From Acidimicrobiales bacterium (lineage in GTDB: Bacteria > Actinomycetota > Acidimicrobiia > Acidimicrobiales > Acidimicrobilacustridaceae), in contig JALOLR010000010.1 of the NCBI GenBank assembly GCA_025455885.1, forward strand, positions 62,001 through 126,000: 64,000 nt of DNA, written 5' to 3'. Below, in pieces: positions 26,951-37,127 of the stretch. The position numbers and the translations under genes were made by a program. The notes beneath the pieces are model-generated. The model saw only the letters and a program-made list of their open reading frames with translations. It was not told the origin of the DNA and made no database searches. Each line of letters begins with the position of its first letter. Within the stretch, counting starts at the first letter, position 1.

Positions 26951-29260
26951 ATGAGCGTCATGGGCACGCGGGTCACGCGGCGGGAGGACCCGGTCTTCCT
27001 GACCAGTGGCGGGGTGTACACCGCCGACCTGGAGGACCCTCTCCTCACCGGTGCGGTGCACGCCCACTTCGTGCGCTCCACCATCGCCCACGCCCGCCTC
27101 ACCGAGCTCGACGTCAGCGAGGCCCGGGAGGCACCCGGCGTCGTCGCGGTCCTCACCGCCGCCGATATTGCCGCCGCCGGCGACCTGGGCTCGTTCGGGG
27201 TCCCCATTCCCGGGATGATCCCCGACGCGCTCGCCCGTCCGTGGCTGGCCGACGGGGTGGTGCGTTTCGTGGGGGAGGCGGTGGCGGTCGTCCTCGCCGA
27301 GTCGCGCGAGGCGGCCGAGGACGCCTCGGAGCTCGTCGTCGTCGACTACGACCCGCTCGACGCCGTCGTCGACCCCGTCGCCAGCGAGCGCGACGAGGTG
27401 CTGCTGTTCCCCGACCACGGCACCAACACCGCCCTGGCCGTCCCGTTCGGGCACAGCGACGACCTCTTCGACGGCTGCGAGGTGGTGGTCAGCCGCGACA
27501 TCGTCAACCAGCGCGTCGCCGTGTGCCCGCTCGAGCCGAGGGCGATGGCCGTCACCTGGCACGACGGTCGGCTCGTGATGTTCGTGTCCACCCAGGCGCC
27601 GCACGGCGTCAAGGGCAAGCTGGCCGGCCTCTACGGCCTCGAGCCCGAGCAGATCCGGGTGGTGGCACCGGCGGTCGGCGGTGGGTTCGGCGCCAAGATC
27701 AACCTCCAGGCCGACGAGGCGCTGCTGCCGTGGGTGGCCCGCCGACTGGGGCGGCCGGTCCGATGGGCCGAGACCCGGGGCGAGAACATGGTGGCGATGC
27801 CGCACGGTCGGGGTCAGGTGCACCGCATCGAGATCGGCGGGCGTCGCGACGGCACCGTCGAGGCCTACCGGCTCACGGTGCTGCAGGACGCAGGGGCCTA
27901 TCCGGGGATGGGCACGTTCCTGCCGTTCATGACCCGCACGATGGCGCCGGGCACGTACGACATCCCGAAGGTCGAGTGCAACACCAAGAGCGTCGTCACC
28001 AACACCACGCCCATCGAGGCCTACCGAGGAGCGGGCCGCCCCGAGGCCACCGCAGCCGTCGAGCGGGCCTTCGACCTGTTCGCCGGTGAGATCGGGATGG
28101 ACCCCGTGGAGGTCCGGAGGCGCAACCTGATCGCCGCCGACGCATTCCCGTTCACCACCCAGACGGGGGCGGTCTACGACAGCGGCGACTACGCCGGCGC
28201 CCTCGACGAGGCCCTTGCCGCCGCGGGCTACGACGATCTGCGCGCCGAGCAGGCCGCCCGACGCGAGCGAGGCGACACCGTCGAGCTCGGCATCGGGGTC
28301 TCGCTGTACGTCGAGATCACCGCCGGCCCCTCGGCCGGGCAGACCGAGTTCGCGAAGGTGACCCTCGGGCGCGAGGGACGCGTCACCGTGTTCACCGGGG
28401 CCTCGGCCCACGGCCAGGGCCACTCCACGTCGTGGGCGATGCTCGCCCACGAGCTCACCGGCATCCCCATGGAGCAGATCGACGTCGTGTCCGGTGACAC
28501 CGACCGGGTCGCCGAGGGCACCGGCACGTTCGGGTCGCGTTCGCTCCAGGTCGGGGGGTCGGCGGTCTGGGGCGCCACCGAGGCGGTCGTCGAGAAGGCC
28601 CGCCAGGTGGCCGCCGAGCTCCTCGAGGCGGCGCCGGCCGACATCGTCCTCGACGCCGACCGGGGCGTGTTCCACGTCGCGGGCACACCGACCGTCACCC
28701 GGTCGTGGGCCGACGTGGGTGCCGCCGGCGACATCAGCGGCCCGATCGGCGAGGGGCCCACCGGCCAGCCGATCGAGGCCACCCTCGTCTACGCCTCCGA
28801 GGCCCCCACCTTCCCGTTCGGTGCCCACATCGCCGTCGTCGAGGTCGACACCGAGACGGGCCGCACCGAGCTGCGCCGCATCGTCACGTGCGACGACGCC
28901 GGCCGGCTGCTCAACCCGCTCATCGTCGAGGGCCAGCGCCACGGCGGCATCGCCCAGGGCGTCGCCCAGGCGCTCTACGAGGCTGTGGAGTTCGACGACG
29001 ACGGCAACCCCCAGACCGCCAACCTGGCCGACTACGCCCTCGTGTCCGCCGCCGAGCTCCCGAGCTTCGAGCTGGTGGCGCTCGAGACCGACACGCCCGT
29101 GAACCCGCTGGGCGCGAAGGGCATCGGTGAGTCCGGGACGATCGGCTCCACGCCGGCCGTGCAGAGCGCGGTCATGGACGCGTTGTCGCCCTACGGCGTC
29201 GACCACCTCGACATGCCGCTCACGTCCGAGCGGGTGTGGAGGGCCGTCCACGGCCGCTGA
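26951..29260 (+). CDS. Molybdenum hydroxylase large subunit (form-II CoxL-like)
   Basis: A 769-residue molybdopterin-binding subunit of the xanthine dehydrogenase / CO dehydrogenase family. Conserved parts: VGEAVAVVLAESREAAEDA, PAVGGGFGAKINLQ, the active-site loop TPIEAYRGAGRPEATAA and the catalytic Glu in GAKGIGESGTIGSTP. The loop reads AYRGAGR, not AYRCSFR, so it belongs with form II (CODH-like) enzymes whose substrate is often unknown, not the validated form-I CO oxidisers. The ATG at 26951 has GAGGGGGG upstream. The small and FAD subunits lie 5-7 kb away on the other strand. Confidence 0.9.
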   Translation: MSVMGTRVTRREDPVFLTSGGVYTADLEDPLLTGAVHAHFVRSTIAHARLTELDVSEAREAPGVVAVLTAADIAAAGDLGSFGVPIPGMIPDALARPWLADGVVRFVGEAVAVVLAESREAAEDASELVVVDYDPLDAVVDPVASERDEVLLFPDHGTNTALAVPFGHSDDLFDGCEVVVSRDIVNQRVAVCPLEPRAMAVTWHDGRLVMFVSTQAPHGVKGKLAGLYGLEPEQIRVVAPAVGGGFGAKINLQADEALLPWVARRLGRPVRWAETRGENMVAMPHGRGQVHRIEIGGRRDGTVEAYRLTVLQDAGAYPGMGTFLPFMTRTMAPGTYDIPKVECNTKSVVTNTTPIEAYRGAGRPEATAAVERAFDLFAGEIGMDPVEVRRRNLIAADAFPFTTQTGAVYDSGDYAGALDEALAAAGYDDLRAEQAARRERGDTVELGIGVSLYVEITAGPSAGQTEFAKVTLGREGRVTVFTGASAHGQGHSTSWAMLAHELTGIPMEQIDVVSGDTDRVAEGTGTFGSRSLQVGGSAVWGATEAVVEKARQVAAELLEAAPADIVLDADRGVFHVAGTPTVTRSWADVGAAGDISGPIGEGPTGQPIEATLVYASEAPTFPFGAHIAVVEVDTETGRTELRRIVTCDDAGRLLNPLIVEGQRHGGIAQGVAQALYEAVEFDDDGNPQTANLADYALVSAAELPSFELVALETDTPVNPLGAKGIGESGTIGSTPAVQSAVMDALSPYGVDHLDMPLTSERVWRAVHGR

Positions 29261-29332
29261 GCCCCTCCCTGGCGCGACATCACTTGCCGGGGGCGCCGAT
29301 AGCGTGCGCCGGAACCCTGGTGAGGAGATGGC

Positions 29333-30052
29333 ATGGCGACCCGTTGGCAGAGCTCGGCGAAGTGGACGCTGGTGGCGGTGGTCGGCGTGGTCGTCCTCGG
29401 CGGCATCGCCTTCTGGTGGTTCGTGCTGCGCGGCGACGCGCCCGAGCGGGCCAGCCTCCCGGTACGCACCACCGACACGACCGTCGCCCCGGCCGCGGGC
29501 TCGACCACGGGCCCCGACGGCGACTACTCCCTGTCACCGGGGCAGGACGTCTTCGTCGGCTACCGGGTCGAGGAGCTCTTCGGCGGCGAGACCGTCAAGA
29601 AGACCGCGGTGGGCCGCACCAGCGCTCTCACCGGGACGCTCACCGTCGCCGGCGGCCAGGTGACGGTGGTCGACATCGAGGCCGACATGACGCAGCTGGC
29701 CAGCGACAGCTCCACCCGCGACAACGCACTCCGGACCCGGGGCCTGCAGACCGAGCAGTTCCCGACGGCCACGTTCGTGCTCACCAGCCCCATCGAGCTG
29801 CCGGCGGACCTCGCCGCCGGCGAGCAGGTCGAGCTCACCGCCACCGGCGACCTCACCCTCCACGGTGTCACCCGGTCCGTCGACGTCCCCCTCCAGGCGC
29901 TCTGGGACGGCGCTTCCACCATCTCGATCGCCACGCCCGCCGGCATCCCGATCCTCATGGCCGACTACGCCATCGAGCCGCCCAGCAACTCCCTCGTGAC
30001 CGTCGACGAGAACGGCGAGATCGAGCTGCAGCTCGTCTTCGTCCGGAGCTGA
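29333..30052 (+). CDS. YceI-family protein with membrane anchor
   Basis: A 239-residue protein with one N-terminal membrane helix (11-32), a short Thr/Ala linker and an extracytoplasmic YceI lipocalin-like domain (about 60-236). Typical YceI strands are visible (DMTQLASDSSTRDNALRTRG, QFPTATFVLTSPIEL, TATGDLTLHGVTRSVDVPL). YceI proteins bind isoprenoid-like or amphiphilic ligands; the ligand here is unknown. The ATG has GAGGAG upstream. It sits unusually inside the molybdenum-hydroxylase block, after the large subunit. Confidence 0.9.
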   Translation: MATRWQSSAKWTLVAVVGVVVLGGIAFWWFVLRGDAPERASLPVRTTDTTVAPAAGSTTGPDGDYSLSPGQDVFVGYRVEELFGGETVKKTAVGRTSALTGTLTVAGGQVTVVDIEADMTQLASDSSTRDNALRTRGLQTEQFPTATFVLTSPIELPADLAAGEQVELTATGDLTLHGVTRSVDVPLQALWDGASTISIATPAGIPILMADYAIEPPSNSLVTVDENGEIELQLVFVRS

Positions 30053-30068
30053 CCGCGGTCGCCATCGG

Positions 30069-30074
30069 TAGCCT
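30069..30074 (+). promoter_or_regulatory. -10 element (TAGCCT) of the MoxR gene
   Basis: TAGCCT ends 6 bases before the GTG at 30081, with no ribosome-binding site; leaderless. Confidence 0.5.
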
Positions 30075-30080
30075 GCCGCC

Positions 30081-30988
<908 letters not shown>

Positions 30989-30992
<4 letters not shown>

Positions 30993-32095
30993 AGCCCGGG
31001 CCGGCGACGGGCGAGGAGACGGCTCTCGCCTTCGTCGGCGCCCTGCGCGCCGCAGGGGTGCCGGCGCCTCTCGGTGCCTCGATCGCCTACCTCCGGGCCC
31101 TGGCGGTGCTCTCGGGGTCGCGCCACGACCTCTACTGGGCGGGCCGGTGCACCCTGGTCACGTCACCCGAGCAGGTCGAGGTGTACGACTCGGTGTTCGC
31201 GTCGTGGTGGGCGGGGGTGCCCGTGACCGTCGACCTCGCGCTCGCCGACGAGCTGCGCCTCGTCCTCGCCACCGACGACGCGCCGGACGGAGCGACCGGC
31301 GAGGCGTCGGACGGCCCCGTGGTGTCGGTGCGCTACAGCCCGCACGACGTCCTGCGGGCCAAGGACTTCGCGGCGTACAGCGACGCCGAGATGGCCGAGG
31401 CCCGCCGCCTGATGGCCGACCTCGACCTCGTCGGTGCGCCCAGGCGGTCCCGGCGGCGCCGGACCAGCCGCCGCCGACGCGGCCGCCCCGACCTGCGACG
31501 GACCCTCCGGTCGGCCATGCGCACCGGGGGCGAGCCCGTGCACCGACCCACCCTCGAACGGCGCAGTCGTCCGCGCCGGCTCGTGCTGCTGCTCGACGTC
31601 AGCGGGTCGATGGAGACCTACAGCCGCGCCCTCCTCCGCTTCGTGCACGCCGCCGCCTCCGGTCCGACGGCGGTCGAGGTGTTCGCGTTCGGGACCCGTC
31701 TGACCCGCCTCACCCGCGAACTGTCCACCCGCGATCCCGACACCGCGTTGGCCCGGGTGGTCGAGGCCGTCCCCGACTGGAGCGGCGGCACCCGGCTCGG
31801 CGAGAGTCTCCGGCGCTTCAACGACGCATGGGGGGTGCGGGGCATGGCACGGGGCGCGGTGGTCGTCATCCTCTCCGACGGGTGGGACCGGGGGGAGCCC
31901 GACCTGCTCGCCGAGCAGATGGCACGTCTGCAGCGGGTCGCCCGTCGCCTGGTGTGGGTGAACCCGCTCAAGGCCGGACCCGACTACGCCCCCCTCGCGC
32001 AGGGGATGGCGACGGCGCTACCGTTCGTCGACGAGTTCGTCGAGGGGCACTCGCTCGATGCCCTGGAGGAGCTGGCCCGGGTCGTGGCGCGGTGA
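30989..32095 (+). CDS. VWA-domain protein (CoxE-like)
   Basis: A 368-residue CoxE-type protein. The N-terminal half is helical (GAALRAAGVPAPLGASIAYL-like pattern), followed by a strongly basic linker (RRSRRRRTSRRRRGRPDLRR) and a C-terminal von Willebrand A domain from about residue 190. That domain has the MIDAS motif LLLDVSGSMETYSRALL and the downstream GGTRLGESL threonine region. It works with the MoxR ATPase in Mo-hydroxylase maturation in characterised Cox systems. It overlaps the MoxR gene by four bases. Confidence 0.91.
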
Positions 32096-32153
32096 CGGCG
32101 CCCCAGCGGGCGGACGGCGCGGTGGGCGCTCTCGACAGGAAGGACGACGGCCG

Positions 32154-32468
32154 GTGAAAGAACTGATCCCCGACCTCGACCGCTGGCGAGCCGACGGGCG
32201 ACGGGTCGTCGTGGCCCGGGTCGTCGACATCGAGGGCTCCGGGCCCCGCCAACCGGGTGCGGCGATGGCGGTCGCCGACGACGGCGAGGTAGTCGGGTCC
32301 GTGTCGGGGGGCTGCGTCGAGGGGGCCGTCGTCGCCGAGGCGCTCGACGTGCACGAGACGGGTCGCGCCCGCATGGTGACCTTCGGCTACAGCGACGACG
32401 AAGCCTTCGCCGTCGGACTGACCTGCGGCGGCACGGTGCACCTCTTCCTCGAACCGCTGGACTGGTAG
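32154..32468 (+). CDS. XdhC/CoxI N-terminal-domain protein
   Basis: A 104-residue protein equal to the N-terminal half of XdhC/CoxI: VARVVDIEGSGPRQPGAAMA, GEVVGSVSGGCVEGAVVAEA and GLTCGGTVHLFLEPLDW. XdhC proteins hold and sulfurate the Mo cofactor before insertion. The GTG at 32154 has AGGAAGGA upstream. The C-terminal Rossmann half is encoded by the next gene, so the function appears split over two polypeptides. Confidence 0.85.
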   Translation: MKELIPDLDRWRADGRRVVVARVVDIEGSGPRQPGAAMAVADDGEVVGSVSGGCVEGAVVAEALDVHETGRARMVTFGYSDDEAFAVGLTCGGTVHLFLEPLDW

Positions 32469-32470
32469 CC

Positions 32471-33253
32471 GTGCCCCTCTACGAGGCATGGCGGGACGCG
32501 GTGGCGCACCACCGTCCGGTGGCCCTCGCCACGGTGGTCGAGGGCCCCGGCCTCGGCAACAAGGTGCTGGTGGGGGAGGGCACCGAGCCGCTGGGCTCGC
32601 TGGGGGACCCCGACCTCGACCGGGTGGTGGTCCGTGACGCCCTGGGTGAGCTCGAGTCGGGCACCACCGTCGTGCGCCACTACGGCTTCCATGGGGAGGC
32701 GCGGGAGACGGCGGTCGGCGTCTTCATCGAGAGCTTCGCCCCGCCCCCCGAGATGTTGATCTTCGGGGCCGTCGACTTCACCGGCGCGCTGGTGAAGGTG
32801 GCCAAGGTCCTCGGCTACCGGGTCACGGTCTGCGACGCCCGGGAGGTGTTCGCCACCGTTCGCCGCTTCCCGGACGCCGACGAGGTCGTGGTGGACTGGC
32901 CCCATCGCCTCCTCGACCGGGTGGGGGAGCGACTCGGGCCGAGAGACGCCGTGTGCGTGCTCACCCACGACCACAAGTTCGACGTGCCCGCCATCGTGGC
33001 GGCGCTGCGCACCGACGTCGGCTACCTGGGCGCCATGGGGAGCCGTCGGACGTGCGACGAGCGCCTCCGGCGGCTGGCCGCGGAGGGCGCCGACATGGAC
33101 GCAGTGGCCGAGCGACTGCACGCCCCGATCGGTCTCGACCTCGGCGGCCGCACCCCCGAGGAGACGGCGGTGGCCATCGCCGCCGAGATGATCGCCGTGC
33201 GCACCGGCCGCGTCGCCGTGTCCCTGCGCACCACGAGTGGCCCCATCCACTGA
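32471..33253 (+). CDS. XdhC-family protein with Rossmann domain
   Basis: A 260-residue XdhC-family protein. An N-terminal XdhC-like region (VALATVVEGPGLGNKVLVGEG) is followed by the Rossmann domain: EMLIFGAVDFTGALVKVAKV, VTVCDAREVFATVRRFPDAD, CVLTHDHKFDVPAIVAAL and GYLGAMGSRRTCDERL. The end PIGLDLGGRTPEETAVAIAAE is typical. It starts 2 bases after the preceding short XdhC gene and likely acts with it in Mo-cofactor maturation. Confidence 0.88.
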   Translation: MPLYEAWRDAVAHHRPVALATVVEGPGLGNKVLVGEGTEPLGSLGDPDLDRVVVRDALGELESGTTVVRHYGFHGEARETAVGVFIESFAPPPEMLIFGAVDFTGALVKVAKVLGYRVTVCDAREVFATVRRFPDADEVVVDWPHRLLDRVGERLGPRDAVCVLTHDHKFDVPAIVAALRTDVGYLGAMGSRRTCDERLRRLAAEGADMDAVAERLHAPIGLDLGGRTPEETAVAIAAEMIAVRTGRVAVSLRTTSGPIH

Positions 33254-33313
33254 GGTGGTGTCGGCGGGCACCTGCCGTCGGGGGAAGGCGGAGTCAGCCG
33301 GTCGAGCCTGCGC

Positions 33314-34138
33314 TCAGCGCCCCGCGTCGACGAGGGCGCGGCGGACCAGCACGCGGGCGAGGTGCTCGCGGTACTCGACGCTGGCGTTGATGTCGGACTG
33401 CGGCTCGGTGCCCTCGGTGGCCCGCTCGGCGGCGGTGGCGGCATCGGCACCCTCGGCCAGGGCCTCGGCTACGCCGGTGGCCAGCAGCGGCGTGGAGCCC
33501 ATGTTCACCAGCCCGACCCCGGTCACCGAGTCGGACACGACGGCGGCGACGCCGACGATGGCCCAGTCCTGGGCCCGCCGGTTGAACTTCTGGAACGACC
33601 ATCCGGCGTCGGGCGTCTTCGGCACGCGGATCTCGGTGAGCAGCTCGTCGGGCTCGAGCGCCGACTCCAGGAAGCCTTCGAAGAAGTCCGTGGCGGCGAT
33701 CGTGCGCTCCCCGCCCGGGCCCTTCGCCACCAGGGTGCCGCCCAGGGCGAGCAGCACCGCCGGGAGGTCGGAGGCAGGATCGGCGTGGGCCAGCGAGCCC
33801 CCGATCGTGCCTCGGTGGCGCACCTGGGGGTCGCCCACCTCACCGGCGGCGTGCGCGAGCAGCGGCACCTCGGCAGCGAGCAGCTCGCTGGTCTCGAGGT
33901 CGCGATGGCGGGACAGGGCGCCGACGGCGACGTGGTCGCCGGCGTCGCGGACGTAGCGCAGGTCGTCGAGGCGGCCGACGTCGACCAGCACCGACGGGGC
34001 GGCGAGGCGCAGCTTCATGAGCGGGAGCAGCGAGTGGCCGCCGGCGAGGAGCTTGGCCTCGTCGCCGTGCTCGACGAGCGCAGCGAGGGCCTCCTCGACG
34101 GAGTCGGCCCGGCGGTAGTCGAACGCCGCGGGGATCAC
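33314..34138 (-). CDS. FAD-binding subunit of a molybdenum hydroxylase (CoxM-like)
   Basis: A 274-residue FAD subunit. FAD/pyrophosphate motifs are [17 protein letters not shown] and the [20 protein letters not shown] loop; the C-terminal CO-dehydrogenase flavoprotein domain follows from about residue 175. It passes electrons from the 2Fe-2S subunit to an acceptor. The GTG start overlaps the stop of the 2Fe-2S gene. The pair is transcribed toward the XdhC gene, opposite to the large subunit. Confidence 0.92.
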   Translation of the reverse strand: MIPAAFDYRRADSVEEALAALVEHGDEAKLLAGGHSLLPLMKLRLAAPSVLVDVGRLDDLRYVRDAGDHVAVGALSRHRDLETSELLAAEVPLLAHAAGEVGDPQVRHRGTIGGSLAHADPASDLPAVLLALGGTLVAKGPGGERTIAATDFFEGFLESALEPDELLTEIRVPKTPDAGWSFQKFNRRAQDWAIVGVAAVVSDSVTGVGLVNMGSTPLLATGVAEALAEGADAATAAERATEGTEPQSDINASVEYREHLARVLVRRALVDAGR

Positions 34139-34635
34139 GGGGCCTCTCCGCCCACCGAGACCGGGGTTTCGCCGACTTCGCCGCGGGCGCAGGCCAGCAC
34201 CGCCTTGACGATGTTGTGGTAGCCGGTGCAGCGACAGAGGTTCCCTTCGAGCCCGAGGCGCACCTCCCGCTCGGTCGGGTCGGGGTTCTCGTCGAGCAGC
34301 GAGACCGCCGCCATCACCATGCCCGGCGTGCAGTAGCCGCACTGCAGGCCGTGCTCCTGCTGGAAGGCCTTCTGCATGGGGTGCATCTCGTCGGCGCTCG
34401 GCGCCAGCCCCTCGATGGTGGTGACCTCACAACCGTCGGCCTGGACGGCGAGCATCGTGCACGACTTCACCGACTCGCCGTCGACATGGAGGGTGCACGC
34501 CCCGCACGACGACGTGTCGCAGCCGACGTTGGTGCCGGTGAGGCCCAGCTGCTCGCGCACGAAGTACACGAGAAGGGTGCGCGGCTCCACGTCGGCCGTG
34601 CGCTGCTCGCCGTTGACCGTGACCGTGACCTGCAT
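34135..34635 (-). CDS. 2Fe-2S subunit of a molybdenum hydroxylase (CoxS-like)
   Basis: A 166-residue iron-sulfur subunit. The plant-type cluster is bound by [16 protein letters not shown] plus a fourth Cys, and the C-terminal helical domain by [14 protein letters not shown] and [15 protein letters not shown]. All eight cluster cysteines are present. The ATG has GAGGGGG upstream. First gene of the CoxS-CoxM pair; it is assumed to serve the large subunit at 26951 because no other large subunit is in the window. Confidence 0.95.
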   Translation of the reverse strand: MQVTVTVNGEQRTADVEPRTLLVYFVREQLGLTGTNVGCDTSSCGACTLHVDGESVKSCTMLAVQADGCEVTTIEGLAPSADEMHPMQKAFQQEHGLQCGYCTPGMVMAAVSLLDENPDPTEREVRLGLEGNLCRCTGYHNIVKAVLACARGEVGETPVSVGGEAP

Positions 34636-34706
34636 CGTCCCCCTCGTTCCCGACGTCTCCGTCGCACAGTATCCGTTGGTCGTCGCCGGGGGCGCGGCCA
34701 GGGTGG

Positions 34707-35156
34707 TCAGGCCGGCTGTGTGGGTGGGGGGGCCACCGAGAACGACGTCTGCCACTCCGGCTCCGTGTGGCCGTCGACGACGAGGCGCCACGTGTAACGC
34801 CGACCCGGGGGGAGCGGGAGCCCCGAGAAGTTGATGGCGACGGGCACCGTCAACGGCGCACCCTCCGGCCACCCGGCGGGCCGTCCCGCCTGGAACTCGC
34901 CGCTGACCAGCAGGGGTGTCTCACCCAGGAGCACGGGGAGGCCGTCCTCGTCGAGCAGCTCGCACGTCCACTCGAAGCGCTCACCACTGCGGTCCCAGGG
35001 CACGTGCATCACCATGGCCAGCGACACCGGTTGGGGCTGGGCGGGCAGGATCGCCACGCCGCCGCCCAGGACGAAGAGCTTGCCGTCGGCCACCTGGGCC
35101 GAGTCGGCCAGCAACAAGAACGCGGTGATCGAGAGGGGTTCGATCGGCTCGGCCAC
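34707..35156 (-). CDS. DUF6941-like protein
   Basis: A 149-residue protein resembling the DUF6941 family: [60 protein letters not shown], and a C-terminal strand [18 protein letters not shown]. It appears to be a compact beta-sandwich of unknown function. The GTG at 35156 is chosen because TATGGT lies 6 bases upstream. It is divergent from the MocA-like gene. Confidence 0.65.
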   Translation of the reverse strand: MAEPIEPLSITAFLLLADSAQVADGKLFVLGGGVAILPAQPQPVSLAMVMHVPWDRSGERFEWTCELLDEDGLPVLLGETPLLVSGEFQAGRPAGWPEGAPLTVPVAINFSGLPLPPGRRYTWRLVVDGHTEPEWQTSFSVAPPPTQPA

Positions 35157-35162
35157 GGACGG

Positions 35163-35168
35163 ACCATA
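35163..35168 (-). promoter_or_regulatory. -10 element (TATGGT) of the DUF6941-like gene
   Basis: On the minus strand TATGGT lies 6 bases before the GTG at 35156; leaderless. Confidence 0.45.
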
Positions 35169-35212
35169 GCGGTGGATGACGATGCGCCACGGCGGGGTGG
35201 TTGACTGAGCCC

Positions 35213-35794
35213 GTGCCCCCCGCCGACGCACCCCTGCTCGCCGCCGCGGTGCTGGCCGCCGGGGGCTCGAGCCGCTTCTCGGACGGTCCCAAGCAGCTGG
35301 CCCGCCTCCGGGACCGGCCGCTGGTCTCCCTCGCCGTCGAGGCGCCGCTGGCCGTGCCCGAGCTGGCGGTGGTCTTCGTCGTGAGCGGCGCCCTCGACCT
35401 TCACGGTGCGCTGCCCGACGGTGCCGTGGTGCTCGACAACCCCCGCTGGGCCGAAGGGCAGGCCACCTCGCTGGCCGTCGCCGTGCACGCTGCCCGGGTG
35501 GGGGGCTTCGACGCCCTCCTCGTGGGGCTCGCCGACCAGCCCTTCGTCGGCGCCGACGCCTGGCGAACCATGGCCCGCGCCGACCCCGACCCGCCGATCC
35601 TCGTGGCCACCTACGGCGGGGAGCGGGCCAACCCGGTGCGACTCGCCCGCGAGGTGTGGCCGCTGCTCCCCGCCACCGGCGACGAGGGCGCACGGGTGGT
35701 GATGCGCGAGAGGCCCGAGCTCGTGGGCGAACTAGCGTGCCCCGGCGACGGGCTCGACATCGACACCGTGGAGGATCTCGACCGATGGAGCTGA
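35213..35794 (+). CDS. MocA/MobA-like nucleotidyltransferase
   Basis: A 193-residue NTP transferase: AAVLAAGGSSRFSDGPKQLA is the nucleotide-binding signature, GLADQPFVGADAWRTM the metal site and ANPVRLAREVWPLLPATGDE the substrate region. The fold and the Mo-hydroxylase context suggest molybdenum cofactor cytidylyltransferase (MocA), which makes the MCD form used by this enzyme class; the assignment is inferred. The GTG at 35213 or the TTG at 35201 could start it. It overlaps the CoxG-like gene by 10 bases. Confidence 0.85.
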   Translation: MPPADAPLLAAAVLAAGGSSRFSDGPKQLARLRDRPLVSLAVEAPLAVPELAVVFVVSGALDLHGALPDGAVVLDNPRWAEGQATSLAVAVHAARVGGFDALLVGLADQPFVGADAWRTMARADPDPPILVATYGGERANPVRLAREVWPLLPATGDEGARVVMRERPELVGELACPGDGLDIDTVEDLDRWS

Positions 35795-36642
35795 CCAACA
35801 CCTTCGACGTGAGCGTGCCCATCGAGCAGGCCTGGGCGGTGCTCACCGACGTGGAGCGCATCGCTCCGTGTCTGCCGGGGGCGCAGCTCCAGGAGATCGA
35901 GGGTGACGAGTACCGCGGCATCGTGAAGGTGAAGGTCGGCCCGATCAGCGCCCAGTACAAGGGCCGGGCCAGCTTCGTCGAGCTCGACGAGCAGGCCCAC
36001 CGGGCCGTGCTCGAGGGCACCGGCCGTGACACCCGCGGCCAGGGCAACGCCAGCGCCGTGATCACCGCCCAGCTCACTCCGGCCGGGTCGGGGACGCACT
36101 GCGTCGTCACCACCGACCTCACCGTCACCGGCAAGGTTGCCCAGTTCGGGCGGGGGGTCCTCGGCGACGTGAGTGCCAAGCTCCTCACCCAGTTCGTCGA
36201 CAACCTCGAGTCGACCGTCCTGCTCGACCTCGGCCCGAACGGCGACGGTGGCGGGTCCGCCGAGGTCGTCGGGGTGGAGGTGGTCGACGTCGTCGAGGGC
36301 GGTGACCTGGTCGACGCGGTCACCGAGGTGGAGGCCGAGAAGGTCGCTGCGGCGGTCGAGGTGGCCGCCGAGATCCTCGAGGAGGCCGTCGAGGAGGCCA
36401 CCGAGCTGGTGGAGGAGGCCGTCGACGAGGCCGTCGACAACGTCGAGGCGGCCATGGCGCTGAACGGCCGCAACGGCCAGGGGGCGTCGGTGGCCGAGGT
36501 GCGCAGGATCGACGCCCCCGAACCCGAGCCCATCGACCTGCTCGAGCACGCCGGCTCGCCGATGCTGAAGCGCGTGCTGCCGCTTCTCGGTGTGGCGCTC
36601 GCCGCCGTCGTGGTCTGGCGACTGCTGCGTCGCCGGCGGTGA
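35785..36642 (+). CDS. CoxG-like SRPBCC protein with C-terminal membrane anchor
   Basis: A 285-residue protein. Residues 1-150 form the SRPBCC/CoxG domain (NTFDVSVPIEQAWAVLTDVE, APCLPGAQLQEIEGDEYRGI, GRGVLGDVSAKLLTQFVDNL). A Val/Glu/Ala-rich acidic helix-forming segment (about 165-235) follows and a C-terminal transmembrane helix with an Arg tail (VLPLLGVALAAVVVWRLLRR). CoxG anchors CO dehydrogenase to the membrane in Oligotropha, matching this tail anchor. It overlaps the MocA-like gene and abuts DUF501 by GTGA. Confidence 0.9.
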   Translation: MELTNTFDVSVPIEQAWAVLTDVERIAPCLPGAQLQEIEGDEYRGIVKVKVGPISAQYKGRASFVELDEQAHRAVLEGTGRDTRGQGNASAVITAQLTPAGSGTHCVVTTDLTVTGKVAQFGRGVLGDVSAKLLTQFVDNLESTVLLDLGPNGDGGGSAEVVGVEVVDVVEGGDLVDAVTEVEAEKVAAAVEVAAEILEEAVEEATELVEEAVDEAVDNVEAAMALNGRNGQGASVAEVRRIDAPEPEPIDLLEHAGSPMLKRVLPLLGVALAAVVVWRLLRRRR

Positions 36643-37127
36643 CGGCGACGCCCGACGACGTGGCCCGGGGGGCGGAGCTCCTCGGGCGCCCGCCCCGGGG
36701 CGGGTTCGAGGTGGTCGTCCGCAGCGCCACCGGGGACCCGGTGGTGCTGTGCAACGAACCGCTCTTCGACGACGGCACGCCGATGCCCACCCGCTACTGG
36801 CTGGCCGACCCGGCGCTGCGGTCGGCCATCGGCACGCTCGAGTCCGCCGGAGGGGTGCGTCGGGCCGAGGCCGAGGTCGACGCCGACGAGGTGGCCGCCG
36901 CCCACGCCGCCCACGCCCACGACCGCGACACGGCGCTCCCACCCGGTCATGACGGCCCGCGACCGTACGGCGGCGTCGGCGGAACCCGCCGAGGCGTGAA
37001 GTGCCTGCACGCCCACTACGCCCACTGGCTGGCCGGCGGCCACGATCCCGTGGGGGAGTGGGTGCACCAGCGCCTGGCGGACGACGGCCTGCTCCCGGCG
37101 GGGTCGCCTCGACGGGTGGACGCGTGA
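36639..37127 (+). CDS. DUF501 family protein
   Basis: A 162-residue DUF501 protein of unknown function. Conserved parts: LLGRPPRGGFEVVVR, DGTPMPTRYWLADPALRSAI, ESAGGVRRAE and the Cys/His-rich RRGVKCLHAHYAHWLAGGHD. This last segment with Cys and several His could bind a metal. In actinomycetes DUF501 lies between the FtsB-like gene and ppx; here the order is kept only on the ppx side. GTGA overlap with the CoxG-like gene and with ppx. Confidence 0.9.
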   Translation: MTATPDDVARGAELLGRPPRGGFEVVVRSATGDPVVLCNEPLFDDGTPMPTRYWLADPALRSAIGTLESAGGVRRAEAEVDADEVAAAHAAHAHDRDTALPPGHDGPRPYGGVGGTRRGVKCLHAHYAHWLAGGHDPVGEWVHQRLADDGLLPAGSPRRVDA